Assembly (NCBI RefSeq): GCF_000469505.1
Contig: NZ_KI272833.1
Coordinates: forward strand, 1-33,775
Origin: Leptotrichia sp. oral taxon 215 str. W9775
GTDB lineage: Bacteria; Fusobacteriota; Fusobacteriia; Fusobacteriales; Leptotrichiaceae
Length of the DNA: 33,775 nucleotides
Direction: 5' to 3'
The notes under the pieces are model-generated. The model was not told the DNA's origin and made no database searches. It saw only the letters and a list, made by a program, of their open reading frames with translations. The stretch's first letter is position 1; every line of letters starts with the position of its first letter. Below, one piece after another: positions 23,983 to 31,755 of this stretch. Made by a program: the position numbers and the translations under genes.

Positions 23983-24597
23983 TTACTTATCCTCATTTTC
24001 TTTTTTATTATTTCCTGCTTTAGCTGAATATGACTTAACTTCAAGAATTTCTACGCTTCCACCTGCTTTTTCAACAGATTCTTTAGCCGCTTTTGAAATT
24101 CCATGTGCTTTTACAGTCAATTTCTTTGTAACTTCAGCATTTCCAATTATTTTCAGTAAGCTTGTAAAATCTTTTTCCTTAACATATGATTCAACATTTG
24201 TTTCTAAATATTCTTTTACAGCTTTTTTCCCTTTTACATTTCTCAATGCTTCATCTGAATATTTAACTATGAATTTAGGGTTTTTAATTATTCCATTTTC
24301 TACTAATGTTTGTAAGCTAACTACATCTCCATCATTGAATTTTTCAACGATATCAGATAATGCAATAACTACCATATCTTTTTTAAATGGAGAATTTGAG
24401 AATCCTCTTTTAGGAACTCTTCTTACGATTGGCATCTGTCCACCTTCAAATATAGGTGAAACATAAGTACCAGATCTTTGTTTCTGACCGTTATGACCTT
24501 TTCCTGCAGTCTTTCCCCATCCTGTACCATGACCTCTTCCTACTCTTCTTCTTTCTCTTTTAGAGCCTTCAGCAGGTCTTAATTCATTAAGATTCAT
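23983..24597 (-). CDS. rplO: 50S ribosomal protein L15, with extra internal segment
   Basis: uL15 is a large-subunit assembly protein that binds 23S rRNA. The N-terminal glycine/arginine-rich arm (RVGRGHGTGWGKTAGKGHNG) and the C-terminal LTVKAHGISKAAKE are standard. At 204 residues it is far longer than the usual 145 or so. The excess is an inserted Lys/Glu-rich segment of roughly 35-40 residues (about 107-147) before the GNAEVTKKL strand, plus an 18-residue charged tail (187-204). The reading frame is open throughout and uses ordinary codons, so this looks like a true lineage feature. The ribosome binding site lies inside the end of rpmD, five bases upstream. Confidence 0.95.
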   Translation of the reverse strand: MNLNELRPAEGSKRERRRVGRGHGTGWGKTAGKGHNGQKQRSGTYVSPIFEGGQMPIVRRVPKRGFSNSPFKKDMVVIALSDIVEKFNDGDVVSLQTLVENGIIKNPKFIVKYSDEALRNVKGKKAVKEYLETNVESYVKEKDFTSLLKIIGNAEVTKKLTVKAHGISKAAKESVEKAGGSVEILEVKSYSAKAGNNKKENEDK

Positions 24598-24602
24598 TTA
24601 TT

Positions 24603-24782
24603 CTAAACCTCCTCTACTTTAAGTAAATAAGAAACTAATTTTATTTTTCCTTCTATATCTGCTGTTTTATTATGAACAACACTTTGGCTAATTTTTCTTA
24701 ATCCAAGTGATTTAACAGTAGCGACATGATTAGGCTTTCTTCCATTAATTCCTTTAATAAGTGTTACTTTTACTTTAGACAT
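24603..24782 (-). CDS. rpmD: 50S ribosomal protein L30
   Basis: uL30 is a small bacterial large-subunit protein. The 59 residues are the usual length: MSKVKVTLIKGINGRKP at the start, then a typical SLGLRKISQSVVHNKT core that matches the family's GLRKINQTVE-type motif, ending KLVSYLLKVEEV. ATG at 24782 with GGAGGT upstream. It lies between rpsE (20 bases) and rplO (5 bases); its last codons (GTA GAG GAG GTT) double as the ribosome binding site of rplO. Confidence 0.96.
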   Translation of the reverse strand: MSKVKVTLIKGINGRKPNHVATVKSLGLRKISQSVVHNKTADIEGKIKLVSYLLKVEEV

Positions 24783-24802
24783 TAATTTTACCTCCTAACC
24801 TA

Positions 24803-25315
24803 TTATCCTAAAATTTCTTCAACTGATTTTCCTCTAAGTCTAGCAACTTCTTCAACTGATCTTAATTTTTTTAATCCGTCTAAAGTTGCTCTTGCAACGT
24901 TATCTTTATTTTTTGATCCTCTTATTTTTGTAAGTACGTCAGTAACTCCGGCTAATTCAAGAAGTTCTCTTGTTGCAGAACCTGCGATAACTCCCGTACC
25001 TTTTGAAGCTGGCTTTAACAATACGCTTGTAGCATTGTACTTACCAATTTGATCATGCGGTAAAGTTCCGCCTTTTAAAGATACTGTAATCATATTTTTC
25101 TTAGCGTTTGCTACTGCTTTTCTTATAGCATCAGGTACACCATTTGCTTTTCCTAATCCTATACCAACTTTTCCTTTTTCATCTCCAACAGCTGCTAATA
25201 CTGAGAAAGATATTCTTCTTCCTCCTTTAACAGTTTTAGAAACTCTGCTTATTCTTAAAAGACTTTCTTTATATTCACTCGCTTTTGCTTCTCTATCTTT
25301 AATTTCTCTGGCCAA
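24803..25315 (-). CDS. rpsE: 30S ribosomal protein S5
   Basis: uS5 helps keep the decoding centre accurate and lines the mRNA entry channel. The 170 residues hold the double-stranded-RNA-binding-like N-terminal domain (RISRVSKTVKGGRRISFSVL) and the conserved VKGGTLPHDQIG and KPASKGTGVIAGSATRELLEL segments. The start codon is TTG (25315) with GGAGG a few bases upstream; the MAREIKDREAK start leaves no better ATG. Eighteen bases after rplR. Confidence 0.98.
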   Translation of the reverse strand: MAREIKDREAKASEYKESLLRISRVSKTVKGGRRISFSVLAAVGDEKGKVGIGLGKANGVPDAIRKAVANAKKNMITVSLKGGTLPHDQIGKYNATSVLLKPASKGTGVIAGSATRELLELAGVTDVLTKIRGSKNKDNVARATLDGLKKLRSVEEVARLRGKSVEEILG

Positions 25316-25333
25316 AATAAATCCTCCTTCTCT

Positions 25334-25696
25334 CTAGAATTTTAATCCTGCTTCTCTTGCAGCATCTGCTAATGCTTTTACTCTTCCTGTGTAAATATAT
25401 CCGCCTCTATCAAATACCACATTGCTTATACCTTTTTCCAATGCTTTTTTTGCGATTGCTTCTCCAACTTTTTTAGCTGCTTCAACATTTCCACCTGATT
25501 GAGCTTTTGCACCTTTTTCAATTGTTGATGCTGAAACTAATGTTGTTCCTGTACTGTCATCGATAATTTGAACAAATATATTCTTCAAACTTCTATACAC
25601 AGAAAGTCTAGGTCTTTCAGCAGTTCCAACGATTTTTCTTCTTATACTTCTATGTTTTTTCTCTCTTAATTTATTTCTATCAAGTTTTTTAATCAC
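25334..25696 (-). CDS. rplR: 50S ribosomal protein L18
   Basis: uL18 binds 5S rRNA and, with L5, brings it to the central protuberance. Normal 120-residue length: the basic N-terminal tail KKLDRNKLREKKHRSIRRK, RPRLSVYRSLKNIFVQIIDD core and the C-terminal VFDRGGYIYTGRVKALADAA. GTG start at 25696 with GGAGGT upstream. Thirteen bases after rplF. Confidence 0.98.
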   Translation of the reverse strand: MIKKLDRNKLREKKHRSIRRKIVGTAERPRLSVYRSLKNIFVQIIDDSTGTTLVSASTIEKGAKAQSGGNVEAAKKVGEAIAKKALEKGISNVVFDRGGYIYTGRVKALADAAREAGLKF

Positions 25697-25709
25697 TAAA
25701 ATCTACCTC

Positions 25710-26243
25710 CTATCCTTTCTTACCTTCTTTTCTTCTGATTACTTCATCAGCATACTTAACTCCTTTTCCTTTGTAAGGTTCAGGTGGTCTTTTTGCTCTT
25801 ATGTTCGCAGCAACTTGTCCAACTAATTGTTTATCAATTCCTTCAACAGTTATTTTAGTGTTTCCTTCAACTTTGAAAGTAATTCCTTCAACAGGTTCTA
25901 TTTCTACAGGATGTGAATATCCTAGAGCCAAAGTAAGTCCTTTACCACTAGCTTGTACTCTGTATCCAACCCCTACTAATTCCAATTTGATTTCAAAACC
26001 TTGACTTACTCCTGTTACCATGTTGTTTACATTAGCTCTTGTTGTTCCGTGAATAGCTCTTGTATTTGGTAAATCATTAGGTCTTTCAAAAGTTATTTCG
26101 TTGCCATCTATATTTACTTTTATTTCACTGTTTAATTCTCTTTCAAGCTGCCCCTTAGGTCCTTTAACAGTAAACTTATTTCCATCTTGTTTAATTTCTA
26201 CACCTGCAGGTATAGTTATAGGTTTTTTACCTATTCTTGACAT
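25710..26243 (-). CDS. rplF: 50S ribosomal protein L6
   Basis: uL6 lies near the factor-binding site of the large subunit. The 177 residues have the two-repeat fold: MSRIGKKPITIPAGVEI at the start and the C-terminal signature RAKRPPEPYKGKGVKY. ATG start with a ribosome binding site in the 31-base gap after rpsH. Confidence 0.98.
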   Translation of the reverse strand: MSRIGKKPITIPAGVEIKQDGNKFTVKGPKGQLERELNSEIKVNIDGNEITFERPNDLPNTRAIHGTTRANVNNMVTGVSQGFEIKLELVGVGYRVQASGKGLTLALGYSHPVEIEPVEGITFKVEGNTKITVEGIDKQLVGQVAANIRAKRPPEPYKGKGVKYADEVIRRKEGKKG

Positions 26244-26274
26244 AACTTTCCTCCTATTTTATAAAATGCGTAAA

Positions 26275-26670
26275 TTACCACACGTAGCAAAGTACTTCTC
26301 CACCAACGCTATGCTTTCTGCATTCCTTGTCTGTAATAACACCTTTAGGTGTTGAGACAATGGCAATTCCTAATCCACCTAATACTTTAGGTAAATTTTC
26401 AACAGATGTGTACACTCTTCTTCCAGGTTTTGAAATTCTCTTCAATCCTTTGATTACAGCATCTCCATCCATATATTTTAAAGTTATTACTATATCTCTT
26501 ATATTTCCTTCTTCTTTTATTTCATAACCGGCTATATATCCTTCATTTTTTAATATGCTAGCCATGCTTTCTTTTATTTTAGAAAACGGTACTTTAACTT
26601 CTGTATGTCTAGCCATGTTTCCGTTTCTAATTCTAGTAAGCATATCAGCAATAGGATCTGTTAAATGCAT
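26275..26670 (-). CDS. rpsH: 30S ribosomal protein S8
   Basis: uS8 binds the central domain of 16S rRNA early in assembly; in E. coli it represses the spc operon. The 131 residues start DPIADMLTRIRNG and end with the signature STPKGVITDKECRKHSVGGEVLCYVW. ATG at 26670 with GGAGGAG upstream. Twenty-one bases after rpsN. No obvious copy of the S8 operator was recognised. Confidence 0.98.
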   Translation of the reverse strand: MHLTDPIADMLTRIRNGNMARHTEVKVPFSKIKESMASILKNEGYIAGYEIKEEGNIRDIVITLKYMDGDAVIKGLKRISKPGRRVYTSVENLPKVLGGLGIAIVSTPKGVITDKECRKHSVGGEVLCYVW

Positions 26671-26691
26671 TTATTTCTCCTCCTCTCAAAA

Positions 26692-26979
26692 TTACCAACT
26701 TGATTTCTTTACTCCAGGGATAACTCCCTCTCCTGCTAATTTTCTGAACATTACTCTTGAAATCCCGAATTCTCTCATAAATCCTCTAGGTCTTCCATTT
26801 AACTGACATCTGTTTCTAAGTCTTGTAGGCGATGCGTTTCTTGGTAATTTAGATAATTCTACGATTGCTTCTCTATCACCTGCTTTAGCTCTTGCCTTTA
26901 ATTCAGCTCTTTTTGCTGCATATTTATCAACTAATTGTTCTCTTTTTAAGTTTCTTTCAACCATTGCTTTTTTAGCCAT
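26692..26979 (-). CDS. rpsN: 30S ribosomal protein S14, zinc-free form
   Basis: uS14 sits in the small-subunit head. At 95 residues, with a single cysteine (NRCQLNGRPRG) rather than two CxxC pairs, this is the long zinc-independent type, even though it occupies the spc-operon site where many low-GC Gram-positives carry the short zinc type. The C-terminus FGISRVMFRKLAGEGVIPGV is canonical. ATG at 26979 with AAGGAGGTG about 11 bases upstream. Confidence 0.97.
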   Translation of the reverse strand: MAKKAMVERNLKREQLVDKYAAKRAELKARAKAGDREAIVELSKLPRNASPTRLRNRCQLNGRPRGFMREFGISRVMFRKLAGEGVIPGVKKSSW

Positions 26980-27010
26980 TTATTAAGTTACACCTCCTTC
27001 AAAATACAAC

Positions 27011-27565
27011 CTATTTTGCAAACGGCATTCCGAATGCTTTTAATAACGCTCTTCCTTCTTCATCGTTTTGTGCAGTTGAAACTATAGTGATACCTAATCC
27101 TAATGTTTTGTCAACTTTATCGATTTCGATTTCAGGAAACACGATTTGCTCTTTTAATCCAAGTGTATAGTTACCTCTACCATCAAATCCTTTTGGAGAT
27201 ACTCCTTCAAAGTCTCTTACTCTTGGTAAAGTAATGCTTATCAGTCTATCAAGGAACTCATACATTTTTTCTTTTCTTAAAGTAACTTTTGCTCCGATTT
27301 TTTGTCCTTCTCTCAATTTAAATCCTGCTTCAGATTTTCTTGCAGCTCTTGGTACAGGCTGTTGTCCTGTAATTTGTCCCAATTCCTTTATTGCAGTTTC
27401 AATTAACTTAGGATTGCTTACTGCTTCTCCAATCCCCATGTTTACTACAATTTTATCTAATTTAGGTACTTGCATAATGTTAGAAATATTTAATTCTTTC
27501 ATTAATGCAGAAACTAATTCTTCTTTATATAATTTTTGTAATCTTGGAATATATTTTTCAGCCAC
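27011..27565 (-). CDS. rplE: 50S ribosomal protein L5
   Basis: uL5 binds 5S rRNA and contacts the P-site tRNA. The 184 residues hold KIVVNMGIGEAVSNPK near the start, the LREGQKIGAKVTLR loop and the C-terminal DKTLGLGITIVSTAQNDEE. GTG start at 27565 with GAGGAGG upstream. Twenty-four bases after rplX. Confidence 0.98.
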   Translation of the reverse strand: MAEKYIPRLQKLYKEELVSALMKELNISNIMQVPKLDKIVVNMGIGEAVSNPKLIETAIKELGQITGQQPVPRAARKSEAGFKLREGQKIGAKVTLRKEKMYEFLDRLISITLPRVRDFEGVSPKGFDGRGNYTLGLKEQIVFPEIEIDKVDKTLGLGITIVSTAQNDEEGRALLKAFGMPFAK

Positions 27566-27589
27566 TTAAGTTCTCCTCCTCTCTAAATC

Positions 27590-27976
27590 CTATATTTCAT
27601 TACCGGATACTACCGATACTCTTACCTTTTTATTATCTTTTATTTCATATCTTACTCTAGTTCCCTTTTTTGCACTTTCATCCCAAAGCATAACTTTAGA
27701 AGAGAAAATTGGCATTTCTTTCTCTACAACTTCGCCTTGTGGGTTCATTGCATTAGGTTTAACATGTCTTTTTTGTATATTAACACCTTCAACTATGATT
27801 TTTCCTGTCTTAGGGAATACTTTTAACACTTTTCCGACTTTTCCTTTATCTCCTGTTTGTCCTTGACCTTTATCATTTCTTGACAAATCCTTTGATCTAC
27901 CGCTAATTACAACAACTGTATCTCCAGTTTTTACATGTAATTTGTTAGGTACTGATTTAACTCTTGGTTTAGCCAC
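27590..27976 (-). CDS. rplX: 50S ribosomal protein L24, slightly enlarged
   Basis: uL24 initiates large-subunit assembly through its KOW domain. The core HVKTGDTVVVISG and KGKVGKVLKVFPKTGKIIVEGVN is standard. At 128 residues it exceeds the usual 103-105: there is a 12-residue N-terminal extension and about 14 extra residues in the loop after VISG (about 27-42, Gly/Asp/Gln-rich). GTG start at 27976 with GGAGG upstream. Twenty-five bases after rplN. Confidence 0.97.
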   Translation of the reverse strand: MAKPRVKSVPNKLHVKTGDTVVVISGRSKDLSRNDKGQGQTGDKGKVGKVLKVFPKTGKIIVEGVNIQKRHVKPNAMNPQGEVVEKEMPIFSSKVMLWDESAKKGTRVRYEIKDNKKVRVSVVSGNEI

Positions 27977-28001
27977 GCGTAAACCCTCCTTCCTATAATA
28001 A

Positions 28002-28370
28002 CTATAATACTTCTGGTGCTAGAGATACTATTTTCATAAAGTTTTTTGCCCTCAATTCTCTTGCTACAGGTCCAAAAATTCTCGTACCTCTTACTTCTAA
28101 TGCTGAGTTTAAAATTACTGCCGCATTATCATCAAATTTTATATATGATCCGTCTGCTCTTTTTAATTCTTTTCTAGTTCTTACTACTACAGCTTTAACA
28201 ACGTCACCTTTTTTTACGTTTCCATTCGGTATAGCTTCTTTAACAGATGCTACTACTATATCTCCGATTTTTCCGAATCTTCTTCTTGACCCACCTAATA
28301 CTCTGATTACCATTATTTTCTTTGCTCCGGTATTATCAGCAACATTAAGTATAGTCTGTTGTTGAACCAT
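28002..28370 (-). CDS. rplN: 50S ribosomal protein L14
   Basis: uL14 forms part of an intersubunit bridge. Normal 122 residues: MVQQQTILNVADNTGAKKIM at the front, IVASVKEAIPNGNVKKGDVV, and the end of the protein RELRAKNFMKIVSLAPEVL. ATG start; 32 bases after rpsQ. Confidence 0.98.
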   Translation of the reverse strand: MVQQQTILNVADNTGAKKIMVIRVLGGSRRRFGKIGDIVVASVKEAIPNGNVKKGDVVKAVVVRTRKELKRADGSYIKFDDNAAVILNSALEVRGTRIFGPVARELRAKNFMKIVSLAPEVL

Positions 28371-28402
28371 TTAAAATTTCCTCCTCTCAAATTTACTGAA
28401 AA

Positions 28403-28663
28403 CTATTTTGCTTTTTCTAAAATAGTTACAACTCTCCATCTTTTTTCTCTACTTAACGGTCTTGTTTCCATTATTTGAACTCTATCTCCAACACCGCATT
28501 CGTTCTTTTCATCATGAGCTTTATATTTTTTTGAAGTTTTTACTCTTTTTTTATAAAGTTTATGCAGTTTCATTGTTTCTTCAAGAACAACTACAGTCTT
28601 ATCCATTTTATCAGAAACAACGATTCCTTCTCTTACTTTTCTTTCGTTTCTTTTATTTTCCAC
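28403..28663 (-). CDS. rpsQ: 30S ribosomal protein S17
   Basis: uS17 is a primary 16S rRNA binder. The 86-residue OB-fold protein has REGIVVSDKMDKTVVVLEE, then HDEKNECGVGDRVQIMETRP, then SREKRWRVV, the family core. GTG start at 28663 with GGAGG upstream. Twelve bases after rpmC. Confidence 0.98.
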   Translation of the reverse strand: MENKRNERKVREGIVVSDKMDKTVVVLEETMKLHKLYKKRVKTSKKYKAHDEKNECGVGDRVQIMETRPLSREKRWRVVTILEKAK

Positions 28664-28675
28664 TGACGAATCCTC

Positions 28676-28882
28676 CTATTTTACAGTCTTTGTTTTCTCA
28701 GTTATAATTGTTTTTATTCTAGCAACATCTCTTTTCACTTCTCTTATTTTTGCAGTGTTTATAGGAGTGTCCTGTAATTTTGCTAGATTCTGAAATTTCA
28801 AATTGAATAATTCCTGCTTTAATTCTTTAACTTTTGCATCTAACTCTTCTAATGATAATTCTCTAATTTCATTTGCTGTCAT
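28676..28882 (-). CDS. rpmC: 50S ribosomal protein L29
   Basis: uL29 is a two-helix protein at the peptide exit tunnel, close to where SRP docks. The 68 residues show the LSLEELDAKVKELKQELFN and NTAKIREVKRDVARIKTII helices. Its ATG overlaps the rplP stop by one base (TAATG), so translation is coupled. Confidence 0.97.
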   Translation of the reverse strand: MTANEIRELSLEELDAKVKELKQELFNLKFQNLAKLQDTPINTAKIREVKRDVARIKTIITEKTKTVK

Positions 28883-29307
28883 TACTTATCACCACCCACT
28901 TCTTCTCTTTTTACAAATCTGACTTTGATAGGTAGTTTATGTCCAGCTTTTCTTAATGCTTCTTTAGCTTTTTCTTCCGATACTCCGCCAACTTCAAACA
29001 TTATTTTTCCTTTTTTAACTACTGCTACCCAACCTTCAGCGTTACCTTTACCTTTACCCATTCTTGTTCCTTCAGGTCTTTTTGTATAAGGTTTATCAGG
29101 GAATATTCTGATCCAGATTTTTCCTTCCCTTTTAAATGTTCTATTTATTGTAATTCTGCATGCTTCTATTTGTCTTGATGTTATCCATCCAAATTCTTTA
29201 GCGGCAAGTCCAAATTCACCAAAATCTACTTTGTTTCCTTTTGTAGCTATACCACCCATTTTTCCTCTGAACTGTTTTCTGTATTTCGTTCTTTTAGGTA
29301 TTAACAT
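28882..29307 (-). CDS. rplP: 50S ribosomal protein L16
   Basis: uL16 helps position aminoacyl-tRNA in the A site. The 141 residues include MLIPKRTKYRKQFRGKMGG, RIFPDKPYTKRPEGTRMGKG and the C-terminal LRKAGHKLPIKVRFVKREE. The ATG overlaps the rpsC stop by one base (TAATG), with GGAGGAA upstream. Confidence 0.98.
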   Translation of the reverse strand: MLIPKRTKYRKQFRGKMGGIATKGNKVDFGEFGLAAKEFGWITSRQIEACRITINRTFKREGKIWIRIFPDKPYTKRPEGTRMGKGKGNAEGWVAVVKKGKIMFEVGGVSEEKAKEALRKAGHKLPIKVRFVKREEVGGDK

Positions 29308-29963
29308 TACTCATTTCCTCCTTCCTTTTTATTAGAAAGAACTTCACCATTGAATATCCATACCTTTAATCCTAATGCACCATATGTAGTGAATGCAGTT
29401 GCAGTTGCATAATCAACATCTGCTCTTAAAGTATGTAATGGTACTCTTCCTGAAAGTGTCCATTCACTTCTCGCTATTTCGGCACCGTTTAATCTTCCCG
29501 ATACCATTACTTTAATTCCTTTTACTCCAGCTTTTTCAGCTCTTTGAATAGCCTGTTGAACTGCTCTTTTATAAGCAACCCTTTTTTCAATAGCTGTTGC
29601 AATGCTTTCAGCAACTAACTGAGCATCTTTATTAGGATTTTTAATTTCCTGTACTTTAACTTGTATTTTTTTGTTTGTTAACTTTTCAAGATTTGCTTTT
29701 AAAGCTTCTATTTCTTGACCTTTTCTCCCTATTAATATTCCTGCTTTACCAGTTTCTATTATAATAGTTACATCAGTAGGAGATGTTCTTTCAATTTGAA
29801 TAGTTGAAACTCCTGCATGATAATAGTTTTTCTTAATGTATTCTTTTATTTTTATATCTTCATGAAAATTATTTAAGTATTCTTTTCCTTCGGCGAACCA
29901 TTTTGAATCCCATGATTTAGTAATTCCGATTCTAATACCTCTAGGATCGACTTTTTGTCCCAC
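29307..29963 (-). CDS. rpsC: 30S ribosomal protein S3
   Basis: uS3 forms the mRNA entry channel and contributes to ribosomal helicase activity. The 218 residues start MGQKVDPRGIRIGITK, contain the type II KH domain with its GRKG loop (ILIGRKGQEIEAL), and end with the GVKVWIFNGE-type signature (LKVWIFNGEVL). GTG start at 29963 with GGAGGT six bases upstream. Twenty-five bases after rplV. Confidence 0.98.
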   Translation of the reverse strand: MGQKVDPRGIRIGITKSWDSKWFAEGKEYLNNFHEDIKIKEYIKKNYYHAGVSTIQIERTSPTDVTIIIETGKAGILIGRKGQEIEALKANLEKLTNKKIQVKVQEIKNPNKDAQLVAESIATAIEKRVAYKRAVQQAIQRAEKAGVKGIKVMVSGRLNGAEIARSEWTLSGRVPLHTLRADVDYATATAFTTYGALGLKVWIFNGEVLSNKKEGGNE

Positions 29964-29988
29964 AGACTTACCTCCTTATACTTTATTA

Positions 29989-30324
29989 TTAGTTTCTTTC
30001 ATCAACTTCTATAGTGATGTGAGCTGTCGGTTTTCTTATTACATCCGCTCTTCCCATTGCTCTTGGACTTATTCTCTTAAGCACCGGTCCTTTATCTATC
30101 AATATTTTTGAAATGAATAGTTTATCAGGATCCATATTGTTATTATGTTCAGCATTTGCAATTGCTGATCTTAATGTTTTTTCTATAAATTTTGCCGCTT
30201 TTTTATTTGTAAATCTTAATATATTTAAGGCCTGTAAAGCATTTTTCCCTCTAACTACATCAGCTACAAGTCTTGCTTTTTGAGGACTTAATCTTTGATA
30301 ACGTAATTTAGCTACAACTGCCAT
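29989..30324 (-). CDS. rplV: 50S ribosomal protein L22
   Basis: uL22 lines the exit tunnel and its beta-hairpin is a known macrolide-resistance site. The 111 residues have RYQRLSPQKARLVADVVRGK at the front and the hairpin region KGPVLKRISPRAMGRADVI, without obvious insertions. ATG start with an AAGGAGAG site. The 63-base gap before it contains a small GC hairpin. Confidence 0.98.
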   Translation of the reverse strand: MAVVAKLRYQRLSPQKARLVADVVRGKNALQALNILRFTNKKAAKFIEKTLRSAIANAEHNNNMDPDKLFISKILIDKGPVLKRISPRAMGRADVIRKPTAHITIEVDERN

Positions 30325-30353
30325 TAAAGCTCTCCTTTCACTTACATATTATA

Positions 30354-30368
30354 TCGGGCATTTCCCGA
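30354..30368 (-). other. Small hairpin between rpsS and rplV
   Basis: TCGGG (30354-30358) pairs with CCCGA (30364-30368) over a five-base loop. No U tract follows, so it is not a terminator. A TATAAT lies directly beside it on the minus strand (30353-30348) but has no convincing -35. Confidence 0.4.
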
Positions 30369-30387
30369 AATTTATGAATAATATCTA

Positions 30388-30666
30388 TTATTTTCTTTTA
30401 GCATCTTTTTTAGCATCTTTCCCATGTCCATAGAAAGTTCTTGTTGGAGCAAATTCTCCTAACTTGTGTCCAACCATTTCCTCAGTTACATATACAGGTA
30501 TATGTTTTTTACCGTTATATACTGCAAAAGTATGTCCGATAAATTGAGGGAATATAGTAGATCTTCTAGACCAAGTTTTGATTACTTGCTTTTTTTCTCC
30601 CATTGTTTCAACTTTTTTCATTAAATGTGCATCAACAAAAGGTCCTTTTTTTAATGAACGAGCCAT
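30388..30666 (-). CDS. rpsS: 30S ribosomal protein S19
   Basis: uS19 lies at the top of the small-subunit head and contacts S13. The 92 residues include MARSLKKGPFVDAHLMKKVE, WSRRSTIFPQFIGHTFAVYN and VGHKLGEFAPTRTFYGHGKD. ATG at 30666 with GGAGG upstream. It is separated from rplB by an unusually long 119-base gap with a strong hairpin. Confidence 0.98.
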   Translation of the reverse strand: MARSLKKGPFVDAHLMKKVETMGEKKQVIKTWSRRSTIFPQFIGHTFAVYNGKKHIPVYVTEEMVGHKLGEFAPTRTFYGHGKDAKKDAKRK

Positions 30667-30712
30667 TCTTTCCTCCTTATTTACATTAATCGATTGAGTT
30701 CATGTCAGCCTT

Positions 30713-30743
30713 ACACATCTTAATATCGCTATTAAAGATGTGT
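30713..30743 (-). other. Long hairpin between rplB and rpsS
   Basis: ACACATCTTAATA (30713-30725) pairs with TATTAAAGATGTGT (30730-30743) over a TCGC loop: 13 pairs with one bulged A. No U tract follows, so it should not terminate transcription. It may be an RNase III or other processing site, an mRNA stabiliser or a binding site for a ribosomal protein. Confidence 0.7.
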
Positions 30744-30785
30744 CAAGCAACATTACTATATTCATATATTTTTTTAGTCTTTAAA

Positions 30786-31613
30786 CTATTTCTTTCTTTT
30801 TCTGACAATAAATTTGTCACTAAGTTTTTTACCTCTAGTCTTTTTACCAAGAGTAGGTTTACCCCAAGGAGTAACTGGTGATTTTCTTCCTATAGGCGAT
30901 CTTCCTTCTCCTCCTCCGTGTGGGTGATCCACAGGGTTCATTACAGATCCTCTTACGTGAGGTTTTCTACCTAAATGTCTATTTCTTCCAGCTTTACCTA
31001 ATGATACAAGTGAATGTTCAGAATTTCCTACTGCTCCTACAGTTGCCATACATTCTCTATGTATAAGTCTTAATTCTCCTGAAGGAAGTTCAACGTGACA
31101 GTAAGTTCCTTCTTTCGCAACAAGTCTTGCAGATGTTCCTGCCGATCTTGCCAGCTGTCCACCTTTACCAGGCATAAGCTCTACGTTATGTATAACTGTA
31201 CCTATTGGTAAATCTTTTAATTTTAAAGCATTTCCAGGTTTAATTTCAGCAGTATCTCCTGCTAAAACTACATCACCTTTTTTTAGTCCATTTGGTGCTA
31301 AAATATATCTTTTTTCTCCATCAACATAATGTAATAATGCGATATTAGCTGTTCTGTTAGGATCATATTCAAGAGTTGCAACTTTTGCAGGAACACCTAT
31401 CTTATTTCTCTTCCAGTCGATTACTCTATATAATCTTTTATGACCTTTATGTCTGTTTCTTCCTGTTCTGTGTCCATAGTTGTCAATTCCGTAAGCTGAT
31501 CCAAGAGGTTCAGTTAGAGATTTTTCAGGTCTAACTTTATCTAATTCAGTATTAACTAATATCGACATATGCCTTGTCCCACTAGTTATCGGTTTTAATT
31601 TTTTAATTGGCAT
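30786..31613 (-). CDS. rplB: 50S ribosomal protein L2
   Basis: uL2 is needed for subunit joining and supports the peptidyl transferase centre. I place the start at ATG 31613 (MPIKKLKPITSGTRHMS), giving the normal 275 residues: GGAGGT lies nine bases upstream. An in-frame ATG at 31655 would add 14 residues that contain this ribosome binding site and are not typical of L2. The C-terminal signature GSVMNPVDHPHGGGEGRSPI, with the conserved histidines, is intact. The 142-base gap before it contains a candidate internal promoter. Confidence 0.97.
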   Translation of the reverse strand: MPIKKLKPITSGTRHMSILVNTELDKVRPEKSLTEPLGSAYGIDNYGHRTGRNRHKGHKRLYRVIDWKRNKIGVPAKVATLEYDPNRTANIALLHYVDGEKRYILAPNGLKKGDVVLAGDTAEIKPGNALKLKDLPIGTVIHNVELMPGKGGQLARSAGTSARLVAKEGTYCHVELPSGELRLIHRECMATVGAVGNSEHSLVSLGKAGRNRHLGRKPHVRGSVMNPVDHPHGGGEGRSPIGRKSPVTPWGKPTLGKKTRGKKLSDKFIVRKRKK

Positions 31614-31663
31614 AACTTTTTTACCTCCACTTCTGTTTATTCTTTTTTTAATCACGTTCGTAT

Positions 31664-31672
31664 ATTATATCA
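31664..31672 (-). promoter_or_regulatory. Candidate internal promoter upstream of rplB
   Basis: Minus strand TGATATAAT (31672-31664) is a perfect extended -10 in the 142-base rplW-rplB gap, about 50 bases ahead of rplB. No clear -35. It overlaps an AT-only inverted repeat (TATCATT/AATGATA, 31668-31685), which could form a weak hairpin in read-through mRNA. Confidence 0.4.
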
Positions 31673-31755
31673 TTTTTTAATGATAATTCCTATACAAATC
31701 ATGCATAAAAATTTCTTTTATTATATATTTTTTTTATGATTAACAGCTTTATCTA

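Noticed and set aside
31614..31655. ATG at 31655 as the L2 start.
   Set aside because: The added 14 codons contain the GGAGGT ribosome binding site of the ATG at 31613, and L2 normally starts at the MPIKK-type position.
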